The translations under genes were made by a program, and so were the position numbers. A model generated the notes under the pieces. That model was not told where the DNA came from, ran no database searches, and saw only the letters and a program-made list of their open reading frames with translations. A DNA stretch of 64,000 nt from Candidatus Saccharimonadota bacterium (lineage in GTDB: Bacteria > Patescibacteriota > Saccharimonadia > Saccharimonadales > Saccharimonadaceae), in contig JAQGHF010000003.1 in NCBI GenBank assembly GCA_028288995.1, forward strand, positions 186,001 through 250,000, given 5' to 3'. This document shows positions 35,432-43,255 of the stretch, piece by piece (the first letter of the stretch is position 1; each line of letters starts with the position of its first letter).

Positions 35432-36799
35432 TTAGTTACCTCCTAATACAAATGATGCCATCTTTGTTGCCATTTGAGCTGCGGTCGCACTATCCTTCGG
35501 CGTTGCTGTTGCATTATAGACGTATCCATTATGGCTTTTTTTGAAAGCATCAAATGATGGATATTGGAAGACGGCAACCTTGTGGCCTCCAGTGCTAAGG
35601 TAGCTTTTAGTGGACGTAGCTGTTTTGCCACCCCAGTTCGTTTCAAGAGTTATGAGAGAACCATCTGAACCAACATTTACGATCGTTCCCGTGTGCCCTG
35701 GCTCGCCAGAAGCATCCCCTGCCCCAAACGACCATACCGAGAATGGCTGCAAGTTGGAGCCATCAGGGTTAGCCTTTGTATAAACACTAGACTCACCGGA
35801 AACTAGCGTGTTTGCGACATCAACACCATTCGGTATTCCTGGAACTTTCACGCCGTCTGGCGCTGTTGTCACCGCCATCCAGGCAGCGCCCGCAGTACAA
35901 TAGCCAGATTTCCAGTCACAGTAAAAATTACTTTTTATCGAACCACTTCCGCAGAATACGGCATTCCAACTGGATAATTTGTTCGCCGCAGTCACAGCTT
36001 GCTCCCATGTTAAACCGCCAGTACTCACTGAACAGTTACCGGTAGCGCTACCTCCACCGAACTGCGTAAGATATGCTTTTGCATTATCAATACGTACGGT
36101 CAATACACCACTACCAGAAACTCGATCAGCTTCGGTAGGTACGTCACCAGACCTTTCTACAAGTGCATGAAATACCATCGTTGATCCGTTTCCAGCTTGA
36201 GATTTGGCTAATTTTGAAGAAAATCCACTATGATAGCTGGCGATAGTTGTATCGCCTTCAACAGTCGTTTCGGCATTAACTTGCGCTTGCCACGTCATTG
36301 CATTGTACTCACCATCCCAGAGATAGTTCAATTCAAATAAAAGTGCCGAATCGTTATCCGCAAGGTTTACACCCGCTGCTGCAGCTGCGCTTTCTAGTTT
36401 TGTGCGCCTACTATCAGTCCACTGGATAATCCCTAATCCACCACCACTCGCCTCTTTTATTGATGCAGAGAAGCTACTCTCGGCTTTGATATTCCCCATA
36501 GCACCAGCTGCAGCAACTGGAGTAAGTCCTCTGGCTATAAAATAATTCCACGTTTTTGCTGCGTTATCAGCACCGGTGAGAGATGATGGTGCCGGTCCCG
36601 TGAGGCTACCACCACCTGCCCCACCTGAACAAGTTGTCGCACACGAACTATAGAAAAGGATATCGTTACTGCTGTAGAACTGTTGGTCACACGTCGGTGC
36701 AGACTGAGCATATGAAGTTGCCGCATTAAGAGGAATACTCACAATAACAAATGCGAGGATGGAGACGACTATCAAAAATCTTTGTGTAATTTTTCTCAT
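35432..36799 (-). CDS. Secreted T4SS peptidoglycan hydrolase (phage-lysozyme-like + CHAP)
   Basis: A 455-residue exported protein. Signal helix ~8-31. A lysozyme-like domain (~85-255) has AAGAMGNIKAESSF (catalytic Glu likely in KAES) and GLGIIQWT, as in Phage_lysozyme2/VirB1 enzymes. A CHAP-type domain (~265-410) has YCTAGAAWMA (Cys) and EPGHTGTIV (His), the amidase/endopeptidase pair. Cutting both glycan and peptide parts would open a hole for the secretion channel. It overlaps the 879-residue gene by 4 bp (ATGA). Confidence 0.82.
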   Translation of the reverse strand: MRKITQRFLIVVSILAFVIVSIPLNAATSYAQSAPTCDQQFYSSNDILFYSSCATTCSGGAGGGSLTGPAPSSLTGADNAAKTWNYFIARGLTPVAAAGAMGNIKAESSFSASIKEASGGGLGIIQWTDSRRTKLESAAAAAGVNLADNDSALLFELNYLWDGEYNAMTWQAQVNAETTVEGDTTIASYHSGFSSKLAKSQAGNGSTMVFHALVERSGDVPTEADRVSGSGVLTVRIDNAKAYLTQFGGGSATGNCSVSTGGLTWEQAVTAANKLSSWNAVFCGSGSIKSNFYCDWKSGYCTAGAAWMAVTTAPDGVKVPGIPNGVDVANTLVSGESSVYTKANPDGSNLQPFSVWSFGAGDASGEPGHTGTIVNVGSDGSLITLETNWGGKTATSTKSYLSTGGHKVAVFQYPSFDAFKKSHNGYVYNATATPKDSATAAQMATKMASFVLGGN

Positions 36800-39435
36800 A
36801 CGATGCCGTACGCTATCTTGTAACTCAGTGGTGTAACCGTCGAAGTTTTGTCTGAAATAAGGCAGTCGGTTGTTGTGAACTGAACCGCGAGTGCTTTCAT
36901 AGGAACTGCTGCAGCTACTGAAGGCGCATTCACGGCTGTGTACTGATTTTGTGACTGAGTATTAGCTGCAACGGATGTCGATGTGCCAGTTGGCGCATAA
37001 AACTCATATGCACTGGTTGTATTTTGTGCACTAGGGTCAGTACTGACGCCGTCCATACCATTTTGTACACGTTGGTCGACGGTAAATAGCGAGAACTCAG
37101 CTGTTTGTTGATTATTGATAATACATTCTGTTCCGGGGTTTTGATCAAAACTAGTACCGACATCACCGATTGGGGTAGTACGGTTTACACAGTTGTTAAG
37201 GTATGATGCGTAGGTACTTCCATCAACTGCCGCACCAGTATTTGCATCAATTTGTCCCGTACGTACTAAGTCATCAACAACAGTTTGCGGGTCGATGTTC
37301 ATGTATTGAGTGGGAACACCATAGATTGGGTTACACATAGGGTCGGTCGCGATACCCATTGATTTATAGTCGACGTCATTACAGCTGCTGTAGCTTTGGC
37401 GGAGATTTTCAGTTGAAAGTGCTGATGACTGTGGAATAAGTGAACCAAGAGATGAACCAACAAATGAACCGATGTTTGTGACGGATCCACCGATATTACC
37501 CAGGTTAAATGTGTACGGAAGTATTTTGCTAACCATTGATCCGAGAAATGTATTGCTATTTGTCGCATCGAGTGGATTTGCAGTCAACCTATCTTCTGCA
37601 GAATACTGTGCAACTGTTGCACTCTGCGCCTGACTATATGCAACCGCATCACTCACTGACATGAGCCCGTTGCCGCCGCCGGCCGAAAGATCGCTCATAA
37701 TTTTTCCACTACCACTCGCGATTGCATTACCCGCATCTTCACCAACGATACCGTTTAGTACGTTTCCAGCAACGATATCTTTTAAGAGACTTGGAAGGAG
37801 CGCGAGTCCTACTTGGACAGCAGCGCTGGCGAGTCCCTTTACTACATCCCCCACACTTACTGCGACGTTTACTCCAGGAATGAACATCAGTCCAATACCT
37901 GCAGCAATACTTCCAAATTGAACAGCGGGATTTTGGAGGTTTCTACAGACCGAGAGTGGTGAGTTACCAAGAATTGTATTAATGTAGTCGGTTACCGCAA
38001 TAAGATTTCCAGTCAGTCCACCACCAGCCATAAACTGAGTGACGTAACTATCTGATTTACCACCAGTTCCGTACATGGCGTACTGCATTCCGAATGAATC
38101 CATAGCGGCTTTTCGCTTTGCACCGCTGACGGCATCGTAGGTGACATTGGTTAATATACCGCCAAGATATGCCCCGTCCGCAGAGCTGAATGTGCCTGCT
38201 TTGATTTGATCGGCTGCGTTCAGAAAAACCAATGCATAATGAGCAAGCTGAACGGCTCGAACGGTTTTTGCTGCATATCCTAATGCGCGAACACTGCTAT
38301 ATGCAGTACATGCATCGTCTGCAACACCAGTAACCTTGATGAAGTTAGATACAGTCTTAACGGCACCACCTGCTGTTTCGCCAATTACTTTAGCTGCTTC
38401 GTTACCGGTTTCTTGTGCGGCCTGTTCGGCTGCGGCAGCTGCAGCAGCTTTTATGGCCTTTGCATTTTCAAGATCGGCACCAGTTAGTTTTTCGCCGTTT
38501 TTTGTACACCCCCCCTTATCATCACAGACGATTCCATCATCGGCTGGTATGGTGAGCTTTGACCCATTCTTTGTCTCATCTTGCAGGGCTTTCTCTTTCG
38601 CTGCAGTATCTCCTTCAGGGAGGGCTTTCGTTTTATTAATCCCCAACTTAGTAGCTACTTTTGTCCATACGCTATCGGTGAACCCACCAAACTTCGGGTT
38701 ATATCCATTTTTTAGCGCTGACCTAAATTCAGTATTCGAATTAAATTCACTATCAAAATTACTGGCGTCAATCTGTTTGCCCTTAAACTCCAAAGTATCG
38801 GGCTTTGCTCTACCCGTTATACCTGTTTGAGATGAATTGACCTTTATACCTGCCTTTTCGAAATTCTTTACCTGTGTATCGGACATCGTTGCATAGCGAC
38901 ACTTCACACTAATTGTCGATCCACAGATACCACTCGTAAGACTCTTTACTTTTAACCCAAGGAGCTTTGTCGTACGAGCATCCATACTCGTAAGTTGTGT
39001 ATTCATTCGGTTGACGAGCGTTTCTTTCATCTGTACAAGTAGTAGTCCAGGTGAGAATAGGGCTGTTCCAACAAGTCCCCCACCGAGTCCAAGAAGAGCG
39101 ATAAGTCCAAGTGGTCCACGCTTTTTTAAGATTGCGCGAACATTCATTGGTGTGACTGTGCGACCGCCTTTTGATTTATTTCCACCATAAACACTTTTCC
39201 AGTTTCCACCTTCGTCTTCGGCATCACGAATAGCAGCCGCAGAATCAGGCGGCTCGACACCAGAACTACCACCCGCCGATATAGGGTGATCATCAAGACC
39301 GTCATTCGAACGATTATAGCCGGGAATTGAATCGTGTTCACCGTTTAATTCGCGCGCATGCTGTTCGCCAGGATTGTAGGCACTATCTTGTGCTTCTTTT
39401 TCATCATTCGGCAGTGTTGAATTTGGAGACGCCAT
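36796..39435 (-). CDS. Large membrane protein of the T4SS operon, CPR-type
   Basis: An 879-residue protein. A polar acidic N-terminus (~1-105, rich in Asp, Glu, Asn, Gly) is followed by one strong helix GPLGLIALLGLGGGLVGTALF (~107-127 region), a long outside part with scattered Cys, an Ala-rich helical stretch (~325-350), a hydrophobic section (~505-545) with FIPGVNVAVSVGDVVKGL, and a Ser/Thr/Gln-rich tail. No known family recognised. Position between VirB4 and the lysin, with overlaps, suggests a channel or needle part. A TATAAT (39447-39452, minus strand) ends 11 nt before its ATG, so it has its own promoter inside the operon. Confidence 0.7.
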   Translation of the reverse strand: MASPNSTLPNDEKEAQDSAYNPGEQHARELNGEHDSIPGYNRSNDGLDDHPISAGGSSGVEPPDSAAAIRDAEDEGGNWKSVYGGNKSKGGRTVTPMNVRAILKKRGPLGLIALLGLGGGLVGTALFSPGLLLVQMKETLVNRMNTQLTSMDARTTKLLGLKVKSLTSGICGSTISVKCRYATMSDTQVKNFEKAGIKVNSSQTGITGRAKPDTLEFKGKQIDASNFDSEFNSNTEFRSALKNGYNPKFGGFTDSVWTKVATKLGINKTKALPEGDTAAKEKALQDETKNGSKLTIPADDGIVCDDKGGCTKNGEKLTGADLENAKAIKAAAAAAAEQAAQETGNEAAKVIGETAGGAVKTVSNFIKVTGVADDACTAYSSVRALGYAAKTVRAVQLAHYALVFLNAADQIKAGTFSSADGAYLGGILTNVTYDAVSGAKRKAAMDSFGMQYAMYGTGGKSDSYVTQFMAGGGLTGNLIAVTDYINTILGNSPLSVCRNLQNPAVQFGSIAAGIGLMFIPGVNVAVSVGDVVKGLASAAVQVGLALLPSLLKDIVAGNVLNGIVGEDAGNAIASGSGKIMSDLSAGGGNGLMSVSDAVAYSQAQSATVAQYSAEDRLTANPLDATNSNTFLGSMVSKILPYTFNLGNIGGSVTNIGSFVGSSLGSLIPQSSALSTENLRQSYSSCNDVDYKSMGIATDPMCNPIYGVPTQYMNIDPQTVVDDLVRTGQIDANTGAAVDGSTYASYLNNCVNRTTPIGDVGTSFDQNPGTECIINNQQTAEFSLFTVDQRVQNGMDGVSTDPSAQNTTSAYEFYAPTGTSTSVAANTQSQNQYTAVNAPSVAAAVPMKALAVQFTTTDCLISDKTSTVTPLSYKIAYGIV

Positions 39436-39454
39436 AACTGCTACCCATTATACC

Positions 39455-41311
39455 CTATTGACCAGGGGTTTGGGGGCTTCCACTTCCTGGTGTAGATTGC
39501 ACGGAAGCTTGCGGATTGGTGGTAATAAGCTGCTGTTCAGTTGGGCTTGCTTGAATATTAATATGCACATGGCTTTGCCCTGCAAAGAACAAACCTTGTC
39601 CAATTGGGAAGTTCGCAAGACGCTTCTTTTCTTCCTCGGTAAGTTTAAAGACGTCAGATAACACGTCGACCGCACTTGAAGATTGTTTGAGTAGTAATTG
39701 CATTGAGCTGTTGGCAACAATTGCACGACCCATTTTGCTTCCCATAAAGTCTTCCACGTCCTGTGTAATTGTTGTCAGTCCAAGGAAATATTTACGTGCG
39801 CGCTTTGCAAGGCTGAACAAAAAGTTCGCAGAGTCGTCATACTTCATTAATTGCCACGCTTCATCAACGATGAGCATGCGCTTTTTCTGATTCGTACGAA
39901 CGATGTTCCAAATGTGACTCAGAACAATATACATTGCAACTGGACGAAGCTCATCTTCGAGGTCACGGATATTAAAGACAACCATCGGGTTATTAATATC
40001 GATATTAGATTGTTGGCTGAAGATACCGGCAAATGTACCGGTCGTATATTTACGAAGACGTTGTGCAAGCTGTGGACCAGTGCCGCCCATGTGGAGTAAT
40101 GTGTCGTAAAGATCAGAAATGGTTGGTGGTGGTGAGTTGTGTGTTAAAGGATCACTTGTAATACCAACACGTGCATAGGTGTCGATAAGCGCTTGATCGA
40201 GGTCAGCTTCCTCGACTGGTGTAAGGGCTGACATTGCCGTTCCGTTGGCTGCAACCTGTGTTCCACCAAGCATGAGGCGGAATAGTCCATGTAACGTGAC
40301 AAGATTTGCACGGAGCGCATCCTCTGCTTCATCGCTATCAATCACACGCGGAAGGTCAAACGGATTAATACGTGTATTCGAGTTAAGGCTGAGGCGAACA
40401 TAACTACCACCAACTGCTTCTGCAAGTTTTTGGTACTCGTTTTCAGGGTCGATAATAATAATTTCAGCACCAAGCATCATACTGCGCAGTGCTTCAAGCT
40501 TCACAGTGAATGACTTACCTGCACCTGACTTTGCGAAGACAACCATGTTGGCGTTTTCTAGCTTGAAACGGTCAAAGATAACTAATCCATTATTGTGCAT
40601 ATTGATGCCATAGAGAATTCCAGTGTTATCGGTGAGGTCTGCACTTGTGAATGGGAAGCTGGTACTAATTGCACCTGTGTTCATATTGCGACGAATCTGT
40701 AACTGGTCTGACATCTGCGGAATCGTACTGTTAAGTCCCTGCTCTTGTTGTGAAGAAGCAACCTTACTAAAGACGAGTTGTTGTCCAAATAATGTTTCGA
40801 TCTTATTTTGAACAAAGTTTAGTTCGTCGAGGCTATCTGCCCAAAGTGTGACATAGAGACCAAAACGGAAGAAACGTTCAGCACCAAGCTGAATTTGGTC
40901 ACGAAGTTCCTCTGCATCATTAATAGCTGCTTCAAGCGCTGGATCACGAGTCTTTCCCTTTTCGTTGTTGATCGAGGTACTTGCTTCAAGTTGTGTCACC
41001 TTTTTACGAAGATTATTAAGGACAACTTGGCTATCAACTGGATAGACATACATACTGACATCAAGCACCTCGTCGATATTAATCAGTGAACTGAGCCACC
41101 CTGTGTAAATTTGTCGAGGATAGCCGTATACGTATAGCGTTCGACCATATTTTGTTCCAAGACGGAAATATGATGAATGAATCTCGATACTGCTTGGTGC
41201 AATAAGGTCGCGAAGTGTTGAGACTCCCTTTAAGAAAGCCTGTTCGACTTCTGCTTGCTCGCGAGCGCGTTGTTGCGCTGCAACGTCGACAGCAGTTTGT
41301 TGCTTAGCCAT
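39455..41311 (-). CDS. virB4: VirB4/TraC-family T4SS ATPase
   Basis: A 618-residue cytoplasmic ATPase. Walker A is FAKSGAGKSFTVK (residues ~256-268) with FIIDPENEY-like IIIDPENEYQKL after it; Walker B is MLIVDEAWQLM (~477-487) followed by RARKYFLGLTTITQDVEDFM, the VirB4 sensor block. Shorter than usual (about 800) because the N-terminal VirB4 domain is a separate gene directly upstream. It powers pilus assembly and substrate transfer. Its ATG shares one base with the stop of that gene (TAATG). The C-terminus is Pro/Gln-rich and likely disordered. Confidence 0.93.
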   Translation of the reverse strand: MAKQQTAVDVAAQQRAREQAEVEQAFLKGVSTLRDLIAPSSIEIHSSYFRLGTKYGRTLYVYGYPRQIYTGWLSSLINIDEVLDVSMYVYPVDSQVVLNNLRKKVTQLEASTSINNEKGKTRDPALEAAINDAEELRDQIQLGAERFFRFGLYVTLWADSLDELNFVQNKIETLFGQQLVFSKVASSQQEQGLNSTIPQMSDQLQIRRNMNTGAISTSFPFTSADLTDNTGILYGINMHNNGLVIFDRFKLENANMVVFAKSGAGKSFTVKLEALRSMMLGAEIIIIDPENEYQKLAEAVGGSYVRLSLNSNTRINPFDLPRVIDSDEAEDALRANLVTLHGLFRLMLGGTQVAANGTAMSALTPVEEADLDQALIDTYARVGITSDPLTHNSPPPTISDLYDTLLHMGGTGPQLAQRLRKYTTGTFAGIFSQQSNIDINNPMVVFNIRDLEDELRPVAMYIVLSHIWNIVRTNQKKRMLIVDEAWQLMKYDDSANFLFSLAKRARKYFLGLTTITQDVEDFMGSKMGRAIVANSSMQLLLKQSSSAVDVLSDVFKLTEEEKKRLANFPIGQGLFFAGQSHVHINIQASPTEQQLITTNPQASVQSTPGSGSPQTPGQ

Positions 41312-42222
41312 TATTGGGTGACTCCTGGCGTTGATGACTGTGCCTTCTTTGTGTAAATACCGGTCGAATTCTCAAAATCCCCGAGTGGCTGACGAACGGC
41401 AGTATCTGGGTTATAAAAATTGTAATACAACTCACCCAATGATTTCGTATCAAGCTGGACACTTTGTACGCCAATCTGGAACATACCGGCAATCACGTTA
41501 TCAACACGGTTTTTAATCTCGCTCTTCGCTTTTTCATACGTCGCTGTATCGATACGTGTAATAGTGTTCTTTGGTTTCGCAAACAATTTTCCGAAAAACC
41601 CCTTCCCTTGTTCGATAAGGTTCGCAGCGTCCCCATTCGGGAAGTACGGAACGACAATATAGAAAGTTTTCTCCATAATGTTTGCTTCTTGTGACAGGAC
41701 GTCGATGTAGTTGATATAGTCGTCCATAAGAACGCCCAGGAGCATGTTGTCTTGTGTTCGACGGCTTGCGACGAGCTTATCAAGATATTGGCTGATATCA
41801 ACACGTTGTGAACGGACAAGGATCTGTACTGGGAAGTTCAGTGAGTTAAGGAAGTTTTGGTAACTATACTCAACACCTTCACGTTCGCGATCACTCATGA
41901 GGTCGAAGTTGATCGATCGACAGGTCACCACTGCGCGCATCGAACCATCGATCATAATGACCATGTTGTCACGAACTTCAGAGAGCTGCAGCGTGCTTTG
42001 GGTAGAGTTCGGGTTCTTGATGGCTGAACGAGCTTGCTGTGCAGCACCAGAACCAAGGTTATTTGCCTGTTGGTTTACTGGTTCAGCGATCGGCGCAGCT
42101 TGGAGAGGCTGCGCAATCGGTGCAGGAGCGCTAGGAATAGACGCCTGAGGAAAAGGCGTAGGCGCTGGTACTCCATTGGAGCCAGGCTGATTTAAAAACG
42201 GATTACTATTTGATGGTGGCAT
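41311..42222 (-). CDS. Detached N-terminal VirB4/TraC-like domain protein
   Basis: A 303-residue protein. A Pro/Ala/Gln-rich, probably disordered N-terminus (~1-70) precedes a mixed domain with STLQLSEVRDNMVIMIDGSMRAV, DREREGVEYSYQNFLNSLNFP and IQILVRSQ-like pattern, then SQYLDKLVASRR. This is how the N-terminal half of TraC/VirB4 looks in one-gene versions. The next gene is the ATPase half, coupled by TAATG. I infer that the two act as one VirB4 unit. Confidence 0.75.
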   Translation of the reverse strand: MPPSNSNPFLNQPGSNGVPAPTPFPQASIPSAPAPIAQPLQAAPIAEPVNQQANNLGSGAAQQARSAIKNPNSTQSTLQLSEVRDNMVIMIDGSMRAVVTCRSINFDLMSDREREGVEYSYQNFLNSLNFPVQILVRSQRVDISQYLDKLVASRRTQDNMLLGVLMDDYINYIDVLSQEANIMEKTFYIVVPYFPNGDAANLIEQGKGFFGKLFAKPKNTITRIDTATYEKAKSEIKNRVDNVIAGMFQIGVQSVQLDTKSLGELYYNFYNPDTAVRQPLGDFENSTGIYTKKAQSSTPGVTQ

Positions 42223-42278
42223 TACCCTACTCGCTTATTCCTACCCGAAGCCCACTCGAAGCTTTGATTAGTACCGAG

Positions 42279-43214
42279 TTATCGTAACGAGATGACTACT
42301 TCTTCAGACATATCGTTTTCTTTCTCTTGAAGACGATGTGCTTCCCGAGCAATTGTCTCGATAGATAAATCGGGGTTATTTGCAAGGTTCATTATATCAG
42401 CTGATAGTGGTTTATCGCTAGTGGTTGGCGCAGTTTGTGGCATTGGAGTTTCGACAGGGGTCGGAGCTGGTTGTGTGGTTGAATGTGCCAAATCATCAAT
42501 CGGTTGAATAACAGTCTGTTGAATATTTGGATACGGATTATAGACTGGAGCCGCCTGTGGGGTTGCTTGCTGTGCGGGTACAGGGACGGGTGTGGGTGTT
42601 GAGGTCACGGTCGTTGGCGCCTGACGCATGCGGTCAATCGCTTCTTGGCGAACTCGGTCAGCTTCTTTTGTCATCATTGAATTAAAAGACTGCGCAACTG
42701 CATTGTTGCCATCAAGTACGTCTTCAGCACTCTGCGCTTCAAGAAAGATATCATTGTTGAGGGTTGTGCTTGGAGAAGCCTGTGCACCTGTACCGCGAAT
42801 CGCCCATCCACCAGAATCCACAATACCCGCAAGGTAGCTAAAACGTTGCTCGGCATCAGCCTGGGAGATGTTTTTTGAACGCTGTATCTCAACAACCTTT
42901 GGTACCGTAATCTCAATCAAAGACTCTACCCCGTCTGGATCCCAAAGACGTTTGTGGGGTTTCAAATAATACGAAATGATCGCCGCAAGGTAAATTTCCA
43001 TCGGCTGATCTTTACGAAGGGGTAATGCAAGCGCCCCGAACAAAAGAATAATTGGCAAAGGAATAATCGCTAAGCCAATAAATAACTGCGCTAACCCCCA
43101 TGCAAGCGCCCCGGAAAGCGCAACGATAATAAGGTAGATGAACTGTCGGAAACTAAACGGTCCGATTAACTTGTCATCCGCCTCGACATCTTGGGGAACT
43201 TTATATGTTGCCAT
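42279..43214 (-). CDS. PrgI-family T4SS inner-membrane protein (VirB3-like)
   Basis: A 311-residue protein. The PrgI domain is at the N-terminus: KVPQDVEADDKLIGPFSFRQ, then two close helices (~27-70) and DQPMEIYLAAIISYYLKPHKRLW. This family stands in for VirB3 in Gram-positive systems. The remaining ~200 residues are Pro/Gln/Thr-rich, likely disordered, with a helical end. The -10 TATACT at 43224-43229 (minus strand) ends 9 nt before its ATG. It precedes the two VirB4 genes as in other CPR loci. Confidence 0.85.
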   Translation of the reverse strand: MATYKVPQDVEADDKLIGPFSFRQFIYLIIVALSGALAWGLAQLFIGLAIIPLPIILLFGALALPLRKDQPMEIYLAAIISYYLKPHKRLWDPDGVESLIEITVPKVVEIQRSKNISQADAEQRFSYLAGIVDSGGWAIRGTGAQASPSTTLNNDIFLEAQSAEDVLDGNNAVAQSFNSMMTKEADRVRQEAIDRMRQAPTTVTSTPTPVPVPAQQATPQAAPVYNPYPNIQQTVIQPIDDLAHSTTQPAPTPVETPMPQTAPTTSDKPLSADIMNLANNPDLSIETIAREAHRLQEKENDMSEEVVISLR

Positions 43215-43223
43215 AGTGGTTAT

Positions 43224-43229
43224 AGTATA
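43224..43229 (-). promoter_or_regulatory. -10 box TATACT, leaderless promoter of the PrgI gene
   Basis: On the minus strand TATACT ends 9 nt before the ATG at 43214. It lies between the VirB6-like gene and the PrgI gene, so the operon has at least one internal start. Confidence 0.5.
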
Positions 43230-43255
43230 TCAGCTCTAGCTATTAACTACAGCGC

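Noticed and set aside
38336-38830. A 164-codon frame antisense to the 879-residue T4SS gene
   Set aside because: Low-complexity Ala/Ser/Pro protein mirrored from an Ala-rich coding stretch; no promoter or ribosome site.
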